DNA of 64,000 bases from contig NZ_FNOW01000006.1 of the NCBI RefSeq assembly GCF_900107145.1, positions 32,587-96,586 of the forward strand. The letters are read 5' to 3'. Below, one piece after another: positions 1-9,097 of the stretch. The position numbers were made by a program, and so were the translations under genes. The first letter of the stretch is position 1, and the number at the start of each line of letters is the position of its first letter. This DNA comes from Allochromatium warmingii. GTDB lineage: Bacteria > Pseudomonadota > Gammaproteobacteria > Chromatiales > Chromatiaceae. The notes beneath the pieces are model-generated. The model worked only from the letters and a program-made list of their open reading frames with translations. It was not told the DNA's origin and ran no database searches.

Positions 1-190
1 AATCGCGTTCGGTGAGAATGCCGACCGGCTGCCCGTGATCGACGACAATCAGCGAGGAAATACGCGCTTGCGCCATGTGACGCGAGGCGTGACTGAGTGG
101 GCAGTCCGGCGGCACCTGCTGCACCACCGCACTCATAATGTCAGCCAGCGTCATCGCAATTAAAGAAGACATACCGCGTTGCTCGTCCAT
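1..190 (-). CDS. CBS-domain protein, N-terminal fragment
   Basis: Reading leftward from an ATG at 188-190, an open frame runs off the left edge (about 63 codons visible). The translation has the beta-alpha-beta pattern of a CBS domain: LADIMSAVV near residue 15, then HMAQARISSLIVVD and QPVGILTERD. CBS domains bind adenosyl ligands and regulate an attached catalytic or signalling domain, which is not visible here. The gene lies downstream of amgK on the same strand, 54 bp away, in the place murU takes in Pseudomonas; it is not MurU. What follows the CBS domain (a second CBS, GGDEF, or nothing) cannot be told. Confidence 0.75.
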   Translation of the reverse strand, partial: MDEQRGMSSLIAMTLADIMSAVVQQVPPDCPLSHASRHMAQARISSLIVVDHGQPVGILTERD

Positions 191-201
191 TGTGGGTTCG
201 T

Positions 202-229
202 CCAGCTACCAGCTTTCAGCCTTCAGCTT
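202..229. repeat. AGCT-family intergenic repeat, copy 1
   Basis: Short run of AGCTaCC-AGCTTtC-AGCcTtC-AGCTT units between amgK and the CBS gene. It belongs to the same family as the copies at 8930, 9006, 11466, 20115, 32653, 56491, 59901, 62962 and 63531. Confidence 0.6.
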
Positions 230-244
230 GAGTGTAGGCCGCGC

Positions 245-1264
245 TTATTCGCTGCATTGCAGCTCAATCATTGGCCAAATCGCTGTTTTTAGCCAGTCAC
301 CAAATGGCTGCAAGTCCGCATAGCGCCCAGCAACCGCGATCACATAATTCAGTGTGCGCGGAATATCCGCTATATATCCTGGTTTGCCATCGCGTAATTT
401 CAGTCGCGCAAAAATCCCACAGGCTTTCAGATGTCGCTGCATTCCCATTAAATCAAACCATCGCTGCCAGCACTCAAATGTCACATCACCGACTAATCCG
501 GCTGCTGTCGCCCGCGCATAATACGCCCGCGACCAGTCTTGCACGCGGGATTCCGGCCAAGCGATATAACAATCACGCACTAATGACACCACGTCATAGG
601 TAATCGGCCCCAGCACGGCATCCTGAAAATCCAGTACGCCCGGATGATCCTGCTCAGTGCGCATTAAATTGCGCGAATGATAATCACGATGTACGCAAAC
701 CTGTGGTTGTTCGAGTGCATTCGTGAGTAAGCGCTGATATACGGTCGTTAAGCGTGCGCGTTCATCGGATTGAATAGACCGCTGGAGCAGGCCGGTTAAA
801 AACCAGTCGTCAAATAAACCTAATTCACGGGTTAATAATGCGGCATCATAACGCGGTAATTCATCAGTCGGCGCACAGGTTTGCAAGCGTTCTAATGTAT
901 TGAGTGCCGCGCCATATAATTGATCGGCAGTGTCCGCGCTTAATTCCTGCAAATACAGCCGTTCACCAAAATCACTGATGAGCAAAAATCCTTGCTCGCG
1001 GGCTTCGGCAATGATTTCCGGCGTATTCAGCCCGACGGCTCGCCAACGTCGCGCTAAATCCGCATAGCGTCCGCAATCCTCAACTTCCGGTGGTGCATCC
1101 ATTGCAATCCACGTCTGGCCAGCGTGCCACACCCGCCAATAGCGCCGAAAACTGGCATCCGTTGACGCCGGCGTCAGCCGCACGCTGTCCGTTTTGAGCA
1201 CAGTCGCTAACCAAGTTTGCAAAGCTGTCGTTCGCTCTACCACGCCGTTCAACCCCCCGTCCAT
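245..1264 (-). CDS. amgK: Anomeric MurNAc/GlcNAc kinase (AmgK-like)
   Basis: A 339-aa aminoglycoside-phosphotransferase-fold kinase. The Brenner motif CVHRDYHSRNLM (catalytic Asp and metal-binding Asn) and the following metal-binding GVLDFQDAVLGPITYD are both clear in the C-terminal half. AmgK phosphorylates MurNAc and GlcNAc at C1 in the cytoplasm for peptidoglycan recycling, bypassing fosfomycin-sensitive MurA. The name rests on fold, length and position: the gene is divergent from lptD-surA-pdxA, exactly as amgK is in Pseudomonas. Its usual partner, the nucleotidyltransferase MurU, is not the next gene; a CBS-domain gene is. A generic phosphotransferase of other specificity is the alternative. 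Confidence 0.8.
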   Translation of the reverse strand: MDGGLNGVVERTTALQTWLATVLKTDSVRLTPASTDASFRRYWRVWHAGQTWIAMDAPPEVEDCGRYADLARRWRAVGLNTPEIIAEAREQGFLLISDFGERLYLQELSADTADQLYGAALNTLERLQTCAPTDELPRYDAALLTRELGLFDDWFLTGLLQRSIQSDERARLTTVYQRLLTNALEQPQVCVHRDYHSRNLMRTEQDHPGVLDFQDAVLGPITYDVVSLVRDCYIAWPESRVQDWSRAYYARATAAGLVGDVTFECWQRWFDLMGMQRHLKACGIFARLKLRDGKPGYIADIPRTLNYVIAVAGRYADLQPFGDWLKTAIWPMIELQCSE

Positions 1265-1387
1265 TACCCTGTTTTGCGCACATCACCAACATAACAAGTT
1301 AAACTGCTTGCGTCTCAGCCGCCACCGGCTTCGCCTGCCGCCGATGCTTCAGGTTTTTTCTGTCCTTCATTACACACCAGCCACCTC

Positions 1388-3898
1388 ATGCCGACTCAGG
1401 CCGATTTTCACCCGCACGCCCGCGCCCTGCTGTTGCTGGCATTGGCGAGCACGTCGGCAGTCAGCCGCAGTGCCGAGCCAAGCGCCGCTGCTGTGGTGAC
1501 AGCGCCCGCGCCGCCATCAACCGCCGCGACCGCGTTCACGCCGACACCGCCCGCTGCCGCTGCGACACCTGACGCGCTACTGACCCCGACGGCTCCGATG
1601 CCCGCCCCCGCTGCGCCGACGCTGCCGCCGGTGGCCGCGCAACCGCTCACCATCGCACCGCCCGATGAGCGCCCCGCCGCGCCCGTGGCCGCGATTCCGG
1701 TCGCACAACGCGCTAACGATCCGTTGTTGCATCAGGGTCTCGATTGGAATTATTGCGGCCCTCGGCCCGGAATGAACAGATTTGTCCCGCCCCCGCCGCC
1801 TGATGACCGGCAGCCGATTGAGATTACCGCCGATTTGGTCGATTACGATCAAACCCGCGATCTGCTGCAACTGCGCGGCGACATCGACATCGTGCAAGAT
1901 CGCAGTCGTCTGCGCACCCCAGCGGCGCGTTATCAGCGCACGACTGGCGAGATCAACGCCAGCGATGGCGTGCTGTTAGAACATCCGGGGCTGCGTCTGA
2001 TTGGAGCGCAGGCGGATTACAACCTGCAAACCGAACGTGGCCATGTGCAACAGGTCGGCTATCGCTTACACGATCAGGCCAATTTACGCGGTGCCGCGCA
2101 AGAGGTGTGGTTACTCGACGCCCAGCGCAGTCAGTATCGCGATGTGCTCTACACCACCTGTCCACCCGGTGATGCCACTTGGTCAGTACGCGCCCGCGAT
2201 CTCGAATTAAATCAAGACAGCGGATTGGGCACCGTGCGTCATGCGCGGCTACAGCTTTGGGACGTGCCGGTATTTTATACCCCGTATCTCATGTTCCCAA
2301 TTGATGGACGGCGGCACAGCGGGTTTTTAATTCCAGCGATTGGCAGTGCGGATGAAACCGGCCTGGATATCAGCATTCCCTATTATTGGAATATCGCCCC
2401 AAATACCGATGCCACCTTGACTCCGCGGATTATGAGCGAACGCGGTTTTATGTTGGGCGCAGAAGTGCGGCATTTATCACCCTGGCAGCGGCTCGAATTT
2501 GATGGCGAAATACTGCCCGAAGATCGCGCCAATCCGGATGCGGGCATTCGCGGTGCGCTGCATTTAACCCAATTTGGCTGGTTGAATCAGCACTGGTCAA
2601 GCGCAATTGATTTTACCACAGTTTCCGATGCTGACTATTTGACCGATTTCGGCAATCGGCTGGAATTAACCAGCGTCCGCAATCTCAGTCAGCGGGCTGA
2701 TGTCAGCTATAGCGATGCGGACTGGTGGGCATTAGCACGGGTGCAACAATTCCAAACAATTGATTCCAATATTGCGCCAGCCAATCGCCCCTATGAACAG
2801 CTTCCACATTTAGAATTTCATCTCACGCCGCAATCACTCGCGGGCGGATTTGAGTATGCGTTCGAGGCGCAATACGATTATTTCGCTCATCAAACCGCCG
2901 TGCATGGCAGTCGTTTTGTCGCTATACCGACCCTACGCTGGCCATTCAGACGCGGATTCGGTCATTTGATTCCACGCGCCCGACTCTATTACACCCATTA
3001 TGATCTCACCAATCAACGCGCCGACGCAGACCGGCAACTCAGTCATCTCATTCCGAGTTTTGAATTAGATGGCAAACTGATTTTTGAACGCGAAACCGAT
3101 TGGTTTGGTCAAGCGACGATTCAAACGCTCGAACCGCGTTTCTATTACGTGCGCACCGCCTACGCAGATCAAGCCGATAATCCGCTGTTTGATACCACGG
3201 CGCTTGAATTTAGCTTTGCCAGTTTATTTCGCCCTAATCGCTTCACCGGTTATGATCGCATCGGCGATGAAAACCGGCTGACACTGGGTTTAACATCGCG
3301 CACCATTGCCAATCGTGACGGCGATGAATTAGTGCGTGTCAGTCTCGGTCAGATTCATTATTTTGATGCGCGACAACTGCAACTCAATGACAGCCAAGTC
3401 CGTGATATATCCAGTTCACCGCTGGCTGCTGAATTTGCGGCTCGCCTGACGCGCAATTGGAGCGCCCAAGCTGGATTGCAATGGAATCCGCATCACGAGG
3501 AGCCGACTTGGGAAAAACAGGTCTTGCAATTGCGCTATCGTCCTGATACCAAGCAGCTATTTAATCTTGCTTACCGCTATAATCTCGGCAGTCAAGCATC
3601 GGAACAATATGAAGATACTGATTTATCATTTCAGATGCCGGTCGGTTCGCACATGCGCCTAGTGGGACGTTGGCTCTATTCACTGCTACATGAAGAAACA
3701 GTTGAAGCCTTTGCCGGTGTGGAATTTGGTCAGTGCTGCTGGCGATTGCGGGTATTAGGTCAGCATCTCAAACGCGATGCCGCTGAACCCGCCAGCACCA
3801 GCGTCATGCTGCAATTAGAGCTGGCGGGTCTTGGCGCTTTTGGTAATTCGATTGATAAGGTTCTGGAACGGGGAATTTATGGGTATCAGACCGATTAA
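1388..3898 (+). CDS. lptD: LPS-assembly outer-membrane translocon LptD
   Basis: An 836-aa LptD (OstA/Imp), which with lipoprotein LptE inserts lipopolysaccharide into the outer leaflet of the outer membrane. After a hydrophobic N-terminus comes an unusually long Ala/Pro-rich stretch (about residues 25-110), then the periplasmic OstA/LptA-like beta-jellyroll (IEITADLVDYDQ onward) and the C-terminal beta-barrel. The four cysteines expected for the two interdomain disulfides are visible: C123 (NYCG), C258 (TTCPPGDATW) and the adjacent pair C783-C784 (QCCW). It heads an lptD-surA-pdxA operon; the stop overlaps the surA start. The Met at 1388 is the first plausible one; no strong ribosome-binding site precedes it. 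Confidence 0.96.
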   Translation: MPTQADFHPHARALLLLALASTSAVSRSAEPSAAAVVTAPAPPSTAATAFTPTPPAAAATPDALLTPTAPMPAPAAPTLPPVAAQPLTIAPPDERPAAPVAAIPVAQRANDPLLHQGLDWNYCGPRPGMNRFVPPPPPDDRQPIEITADLVDYDQTRDLLQLRGDIDIVQDRSRLRTPAARYQRTTGEINASDGVLLEHPGLRLIGAQADYNLQTERGHVQQVGYRLHDQANLRGAAQEVWLLDAQRSQYRDVLYTTCPPGDATWSVRARDLELNQDSGLGTVRHARLQLWDVPVFYTPYLMFPIDGRRHSGFLIPAIGSADETGLDISIPYYWNIAPNTDATLTPRIMSERGFMLGAEVRHLSPWQRLEFDGEILPEDRANPDAGIRGALHLTQFGWLNQHWSSAIDFTTVSDADYLTDFGNRLELTSVRNLSQRADVSYSDADWWALARVQQFQTIDSNIAPANRPYEQLPHLEFHLTPQSLAGGFEYAFEAQYDYFAHQTAVHGSRFVAIPTLRWPFRRGFGHLIPRARLYYTHYDLTNQRADADRQLSHLIPSFELDGKLIFERETDWFGQATIQTLEPRFYYVRTAYADQADNPLFDTTALEFSFASLFRPNRFTGYDRIGDENRLTLGLTSRTIANRDGDELVRVSLGQIHYFDARQLQLNDSQVRDISSSPLAAEFAARLTRNWSAQAGLQWNPHHEEPTWEKQVLQLRYRPDTKQLFNLAYRYNLGSQASEQYEDTDLSFQMPVGSHMRLVGRWLYSLLHEETVEAFAGVEFGQCCWRLRVLGQHLKRDAAEPASTSVMLQLELAGLGAFGNSIDKVLERGIYGYQTD

Positions 3899-5228
3899 AC
3901 AGATCAGCGGTTTTGCGCGGTCGCAGTGGCTACGCTGGAGTTTTTTTAGCGTCGCGCTGAGTGTGCTGGTTATCCATGCGCCGCCGCTCACCGCACAAAC
4001 ACTCGACTCAATTATCGCCGTCGTCAATGATGATGTCGTGGTGCGTAGTGAATTAGAGCGCGAAATTGCCCTAGTCATTCCGCAACTCAAACAACGCGGT
4101 ACCGAAGTGCCACCCTTGACCCAGCTTCATAAACAGGTACTCGACCGTTTGATTTTAAAACATCTGCAACAACAGCGGGCTAAAGCACTCGGCATCTCAG
4201 TCGATGAAGCCATGCTCGAAGAAGCCTTGCAGAGCATTGCCGGACGTAATGGGCTATCACTTGAAGAACTCAAAGCGACACTCGAAGCGGGTGCTATTCG
4301 CTTTGCTGATTTTCGTGAAGATACCCGCTCGCAAATTCTTACCAGTCGCTTACAAGCGCAAGAAGTGACGCGCAAAATCCAGATTACTGAAACAGAAATT
4401 GACCGGTTTTTAGCGCGTGAATCCAGTCGCTTAATCGAACGCGAACAGGTGCGCTTGCAGCATATTTTAATTGCCTTACCGGAAAATCCGAGCGCCGCGC
4501 AACTGAAACAGGCAGAAGATAAAGCTAAACGCTTAATTGCGCGGCTGCGTGCCGGTGAAGATTTCGCCGCATTAGCCGCGAGTGAATCAGATGGACGCAA
4601 TGCTCTCGATGGCGGTGATTTGGGTTGGTTTGAAATGGGTGCAGTGCCCAGTTTAGCTTCAGAACTTGCTTATACGCTTGCTGAAGGCGAAGTCAGTGAA
4701 CCCTTGCGCAGTGCCAGCGGTTTTCATATTTTGCGGATGCGTGAAATTAAAGCCGCAACTCCGCAAGATGTGACCCAAACACATGCGCGTCATATTCTGG
4801 TACGCACCAATGAAATCGTCTCCGATGAGGATGCGCGTCAACGACTCACGCAATTACGCGAACGGCTAGTGAATGGCGAAGAGTTTGCGAATTTAGCGCG
4901 GGCGCATTCAGATGATACCGGCTCGGCGCTCAAAGGCGGTGATTTGGGGTGGGTTGATCCAGGTGATACCGTGCCTGAATTTGAGCAAGCAATGAATGCG
5001 CTGGCTATTGGTGCAATCAGTGCGCCCTTTAAAAGCCCATTTGGGTGGCATATTATTCAAGTACAGGAACGCCGCCAGCAAAGCGCAAGCGAAGATTTAT
5101 TACGCATTAAAGCGCGTGAAGCATTACAACGGCGTAAAACCGAAGAGGCAACCGAGGAATGGTTACGTCAATTACGCGATGAAGCCTATATTGAAATTCG
5201 CCTTGATAGCGAAATGAGTAGCGAATGA
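3879..5228 (+). CDS. surA: Periplasmic chaperone / peptidyl-prolyl isomerase SurA
   Basis: SurA escorts unfolded outer-membrane proteins, LptD among them, through the periplasm. I chose the ATG at 3879 (449 aa) because a purine-rich site (GGAACGGGGA) lies just upstream and a Sec signal peptide follows, ending near [10 protein letters not shown]; an in-frame start at 3831 would add 16 residues and lie deeper inside lptD. The N-terminal chaperone region starts [19 protein letters not shown]. Two parvulin domains follow, each with the QHILIALP / ARHILVRT strand, the GGDLGW motif and a closing FGWHII- or SGFHIL-type strand. The gene overlaps the lptD end by 20 bp and the pdxA start by 4 bp (ATGA). 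Confidence 0.95.
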   Translation: MGIRPIKQISGFARSQWLRWSFFSVALSVLVIHAPPLTAQTLDSIIAVVNDDVVVRSELEREIALVIPQLKQRGTEVPPLTQLHKQVLDRLILKHLQQQRAKALGISVDEAMLEEALQSIAGRNGLSLEELKATLEAGAIRFADFREDTRSQILTSRLQAQEVTRKIQITETEIDRFLARESSRLIEREQVRLQHILIALPENPSAAQLKQAEDKAKRLIARLRAGEDFAALAASESDGRNALDGGDLGWFEMGAVPSLASELAYTLAEGEVSEPLRSASGFHILRMREIKAATPQDVTQTHARHILVRTNEIVSDEDARQRLTQLRERLVNGEEFANLARAHSDDTGSALKGGDLGWVDPGDTVPEFEQAMNALAIGAISAPFKSPFGWHIIQVQERRQQSASEDLLRIKAREALQRRKTEEATEEWLRQLRDEAYIEIRLDSEMSSE

Positions 5229-6277
5229 TTCATCACGCACACGAATCACAAAATACTCGCACGCAAGTGCCGCGTCTGGCAATCACCCCAGGTGAACCGG
5301 CGGGCATTGGGCCGGATTTAGTGGTGCGATTGGCCGCTGCCGAGCATTCGCCCGCTGAACGCATTGCCGTTGCTGATCCCGAATTGCTCGCCGAACGCGC
5401 CGCCCGCTTGGGGCTGGATCTTAGCTTGATCCCGTTTGATCCGCGTGAAACCGCGCAGCCGAGTCAGCGCGGGCAACTCAAAGTGTGGCCGGTGGCGCTT
5501 GCTCAATCCGTGACGCCCGGACAATTAAATCCAGCAAATGCGCGATATGTATTAGCGACACTGCAACGCGCTTGCGCTGGCTGTCTTGATGGAATAGTTG
5601 ATGCGCTCATCACTGGGCCGGTACATAAAGGCATTATCAATGAAGCGGGCATTCCTTTTACTGGTCACACTGAGTTTTTAGCGGAACAGTGTCAGGCCGA
5701 GCCAGTGATGATGCTTGCGACACCCGGATTACGGGTTGCATTAGCAACAACGCATTTACCATTAGCGCATGTGAGTTCGGCAATTACGCAGGCTTCACTT
5801 GGGCGCGTGCTGGATAGTTTGCATCGGGATTTAATCATGCAGTTTGGATTAAATAACCCGCGCATTTTAGTCTGTGGATTAAATCCGCACGCAGGCGAAG
5901 GCGGTCATTTAGGGCGCGAAGAAATCGATATTATTGAGCCGGTGCTCAATGAACGTCGCGCACGCGGTTGGCATTTAATCGGCCCGTTGCCAGCGGATAC
6001 GCTCTTTGTTCCGAGCCGCTTAAAAGAAGCGGATGCGGTATTAGCAATGTATCACGATCAAGGCTTACCCGTGCTCAAACATTTGGGATTTGGTCGAGCG
6101 GTAAATATTACGCTCGGCTTGCCGATTATTCGCACCTCAGTCGATCACGGCACGGCGCTGGAATTAGCTGGAACCGATCAGGCACATTTGGGTAGCTTGC
6201 AATTTGCCATACAGACCGCGTTGATGATGGCGACTCACAGGGTAGACCTGAATCATGCAATTGCGCTCAAATATTGA
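5225..6277 (+). CDS. pdxA: 4-hydroxythreonine-4-phosphate dehydrogenase PdxA
   Basis: A 350-aa PdxA, the NAD-dependent dehydrogenase/decarboxylase acting on 4-phosphohydroxy-L-threonine in DXP-dependent pyridoxal phosphate synthesis. Family signatures include [13 protein letters not shown] near the N-terminus, GHTEFLAE, the metal-ligand His in [35 protein letters not shown] and [13 protein letters not shown]. The ATG sits in an ATGA overlap with the surA stop, implying translational coupling. In enterobacteria and pseudomonads rsmA and apaG follow; here the operon ends and an unrelated lipoprotein gene comes next. Confidence 0.96.
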   Translation: MIHHAHESQNTRTQVPRLAITPGEPAGIGPDLVVRLAAAEHSPAERIAVADPELLAERAARLGLDLSLIPFDPRETAQPSQRGQLKVWPVALAQSVTPGQLNPANARYVLATLQRACAGCLDGIVDALITGPVHKGIINEAGIPFTGHTEFLAEQCQAEPVMMLATPGLRVALATTHLPLAHVSSAITQASLGRVLDSLHRDLIMQFGLNNPRILVCGLNPHAGEGGHLGREEIDIIEPVLNERRARGWHLIGPLPADTLFVPSRLKEADAVLAMYHDQGLPVLKHLGFGRAVNITLGLPIIRTSVDHGTALELAGTDQAHLGSLQFAIQTALMMATHRVDLNHAIALKY

Positions 6278-6360
6278 TGTTAAATAACAGCTCTGTGCGC
6301 ATCGAGAAATTTGATTTAGCAACTTGAGCAACTTGATTGAAAAATCTGTGAGACCTATTC

Positions 6361-6960
6361 ATGCCGAACTTAAAACCGATCCGGCTGTTTTCAATGCTTG
6401 CCCTGAGTTTGAGTTTAATTGTACTGCTAACCGCTTGTCAGGATGCTCCAGATTCATCCCAAGCAGTGCGTGCTGATTTCGAGGAATTAGACTGGGATGC
6501 ACTCTTGCCAGCGGATTGGCAGCCGGAAGCCTTATTAGAGCAACTCGAAGTTGATAATATTCCCGACGATGATCCGCGTGCGGTTGCGGTGATGGAGCAG
6601 ATTATGCAGCTATGGAATGCCGCGCCGACCGTGCCGCTTTTGGCGGGACGCCGCGTAAGTTTGACGGGTTTTTTAGTGCCGCTGGATTTCGAGACCGATC
6701 AGCTTAGTGAATTTTTGCTGATTCCTTATTATGGCAATTGTATTCACATACCGCCACCACCTGCTAATCAAACGCTGCATGTTGTGATGCCTGAAGGCCA
6801 CCCGCATCGCGCTGGCGTGTTTGATGTGGTGCGAGTCAGTGGCACCCTGCGTATTGCGTCTTTTCGGCACGCGATGGGGGTGGCAGCCTATCGGCTTGAT
6901 GCTGAACTGGTCGAATACGATCAAGCCGCTGGCGCAGATGTGATGCAGCAGATGGAATAA
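6361..6960 (+). CDS. DUF3299 lipoprotein
   Basis: A 199-aa exported lipoprotein: the N-terminus is hydrophobic and ends in the lipobox LLTAC, so Cys26 is probably lipidated. The second half has the DUF3299 signature: VSLTGFLVPLDFETDQ, then FLLIPYYGNCIHIPPPPANQ, with conserved Cys and His that look suited to metal binding. Family members occur near ABC transporters and metal-related loci, but the biochemical role is unknown. No Asp follows the lipid Cys (the next residue is Gln), which suggests outer-membrane sorting. It faces the chemoreceptor gene with only 27 bp between stops. Confidence 0.85.
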   Translation: MPNLKPIRLFSMLALSLSLIVLLTACQDAPDSSQAVRADFEELDWDALLPADWQPEALLEQLEVDNIPDDDPRAVAVMEQIMQLWNAAPTVPLLAGRRVSLTGFLVPLDFETDQLSEFLLIPYYGNCIHIPPPPANQTLHVVMPEGHPHRAGVFDVVRVSGTLRIASFRHAMGVAAYRLDAELVEYDQAAGADVMQQME

Positions 6961-6987
6961 TGGCAATCAGAAGCACAGCAATCCGCA

Positions 6988-8901
6988 TTAAATCCGAAAA
7001 CTGCCAATCGTTTGCTGAATTTCACTCGATAAACTCGCTAATCGGGCGCTGGCCTGCGTTAAATGATCGGCAGTTACAGCAGTATTATCAACGCTTTGAC
7101 TGATTGCATGAATATTGCGATTGATTTCCTCAGCAACCGCTGATTGTTCTTCAGCCGCGCTGGCAATTTGCGTATTCATATCATTGATGCTAATAATTGA
7201 GCGGCTAATGCTTTGGAATGATTCACTCGCCTGCCGCGCTTGCTCAACACCGCCCTGCGCCCGCGCTTGACTGCCACCAATCGCATTGACAACACTGACC
7301 GAACTGCTTTGTACGCGCTCGATTTTATTGCGAATATCTTGAATTGAATCCTGCGTGCGACTAGCCAGTGTGCGCACCTCATCAGCGACCACCGCAAAAC
7401 CGCGCCCCTGTTCACCAGCACGCGCCGCTTCAATTGCAGCATTGAGCGCAAGCAAATTCGTTTGCTCCGCGACCCCGCGAATGACTTCCAGCACCGTGCC
7501 AATATCCCGACTATCATCGGCGAGGCGCGTCACGACTTGACCGGCTTGCTCAATTTCTTGGGCAACGGCTTCCATTGTTGCTACAGTTTGCACCGCTAAT
7601 TGATCGCCCTGTAACGCTTCGGCGCTGGTTTCCTGTACCACTCGCGCTGCTTCGGACGCATGGCGAGCGACTTCTTCTACTGTTGCCGTCATTTGATTGA
7701 TCGCGGTGGCGACTTGATCGGTTTCGCTCTGTTCGAGCTTCACTTGCTGATAGGTGTCATGGCTTGTTGCTGAAAGCTGTGCCGAGGCGCTCTGTAATTC
7801 AAGCGTTGCCATTGAAATTTGTGAGATGGTCAAATGAATTTTATCGACAAAGTCATTGAATGACCGCGCTAAATCACCGATTTCGTTGCGTCTTTTATCA
7901 TCAAGCCGTCGGGTAAGATCACCGTCACCCTGAGCAATAGCGGACAAATTATCCGCAACATCGCGAATCGGTTTAGCAATACTCTGGGCAATCAGCCAAG
8001 CAATGACTAACCCAACAATCAATACTAACACGCCAGCGCCAACAATTGACAGCAGCGCCTGTTGATAAATTGTCACGGCTGCACGCCGATCACCAATCAA
8101 TTCGAGCACGCCAACTGCTTGACCAGAGAAATCTTTAATCACGCGCCCATAAATCGAAATCGGTTGACCTTGATAATCGCGCCGCTCAATAGCGGTGTCA
8201 CCGGCCAGAATGCGTTGTAATTGCTCATGAGAAAACAGCGAACCGCCTTGAATTGTCCCAGCGAAGGTTTTAAAACCACCATTTGCCGCTGGAAGCTGTA
8301 ATGCCGCTTGCACGCCGGTGCGCTGAGTAAATTGGGTAAAAAAGGCTTGACCAAATGACAATCCAAATTCAACGACGCCGATATGTTGTCCCTGATAAGA
8401 CACGGGTTCTACGCCGCGCACCCCTAAACCCGCTACTCCAGTTTCTAAGCCACTGAGGGGCGCTCGGGTGCGATTGGCTTCAACAATGGTTTTGCGAATG
8501 GCAGACAGATCGTCGCCATATTTATTGAGCATATGAACCCGCAAAAATGAGGTTGCCGGCGCAGTGTGAAATTGAAACTGCTCCACGCCCTGATGTTGTT
8601 GCATATACACAAAAATCGGATGGGTGAGCGCCGTTAAGCGTTCGCGGTCGCCTTCAGCAAAGGCGCGTTGAATCTCAGGTTGCTGCGCAATCGCGGCACT
8701 CAGCGACCGCGCCCGTTCGCCTTGGGCGCTGATGGCTTCGGTGAGATTGACGAAGAGACTTTCGAGGGCGTTTTGTTCAGCCTGACGCGACAACGCGCTG
8801 AGTTTGGTCAGCGTCAGCGGCAGGGTTAACACAATGCTCAAGATCAGGATCAATCCCGAACCCATGAGCACTCGCCGACTAATACTCAGGTTTTTCAGCA
8901 T
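6988..8901 (-). CDS. Methyl-accepting chemotaxis protein with double Cache sensor
   Basis: A 637-aa transmembrane chemoreceptor. TM1 is about residues 11-33 and TM2 about 284-304; between them lies a periplasmic sensor of double-Cache type, with [16 protein letters not shown] and [16 protein letters not shown] as recognisable stretches. A HAMP domain (about 305-357) and a long methyl-accepting coiled coil follow, with the hairpin tip [20 protein letters not shown] at 479-498. It should signal through CheW/CheA to the flagellum encoded near 41-56 kb. The ligand cannot be predicted. There is no C-terminal CheR/CheB-docking pentapeptide. Confidence 0.95.
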   Translation of the reverse strand: MLKNLSISRRVLMGSGLILILSIVLTLPLTLTKLSALSRQAEQNALESLFVNLTEAISAQGERARSLSAAIAQQPEIQRAFAEGDRERLTALTHPIFVYMQQHQGVEQFQFHTAPATSFLRVHMLNKYGDDLSAIRKTIVEANRTRAPLSGLETGVAGLGVRGVEPVSYQGQHIGVVEFGLSFGQAFFTQFTQRTGVQAALQLPAANGGFKTFAGTIQGGSLFSHEQLQRILAGDTAIERRDYQGQPISIYGRVIKDFSGQAVGVLELIGDRRAAVTIYQQALLSIVGAGVLVLIVGLVIAWLIAQSIAKPIRDVADNLSAIAQGDGDLTRRLDDKRRNEIGDLARSFNDFVDKIHLTISQISMATLELQSASAQLSATSHDTYQQVKLEQSETDQVATAINQMTATVEEVARHASEAARVVQETSAEALQGDQLAVQTVATMEAVAQEIEQAGQVVTRLADDSRDIGTVLEVIRGVAEQTNLLALNAAIEAARAGEQGRGFAVVADEVRTLASRTQDSIQDIRNKIERVQSSSVSVVNAIGGSQARAQGGVEQARQASESFQSISRSIISINDMNTQIASAAEEQSAVAEEINRNIHAISQSVDNTAVTADHLTQASARLASLSSEIQQTIGSFRI

Positions 8902-8929
8902 GTTAGAACCGTATTTTGAGGTGGAGCGC

Positions 8930-8960
8930 TGACAGCTACCAGCGTTCAGCCGTCAGCTTT
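8930..8960. repeat. AGCT-family intergenic repeat, copy 2 (left arm)
   Basis: gctgacAGCTaCC-AGCgTtC-AGCcgtC-AGCTTt, lying upstream of the chemoreceptor. An inversely oriented relative lies at 9006-9025, so the two could form a stem-loop of about 95 bp. Confidence 0.55.
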
Positions 8961-9005
8961 AATACTAAGTATATGATGAAAACTTTACACAAAACTACAG
9001 TATCG

Positions 9006-9025
9006 CGGCTGATAGCTGACCGCTC
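9006..9025. repeat. AGCT-family intergenic repeat, copy 2 (right arm)
   Basis: cGGCTGATAGCTGACCGCT, inverse to the copy at 8930-8960. It lies between the divergent chemoreceptor and L,D-transpeptidase genes. Confidence 0.5.
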
Positions 9026-9097
9026 GCGATGCGTTAGAATTGACCGCAATCACCCACACTGTGGCTTTAAGAACACGTTTACTGAGACTTTCCGCGC

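Noticed and set aside
1408..1897. Long antisense open frames opposite lptD and other GC-rich genes
   Set aside because: They are codon-bias shadows: low-complexity translations, no ribosome-binding sites and no family motifs.
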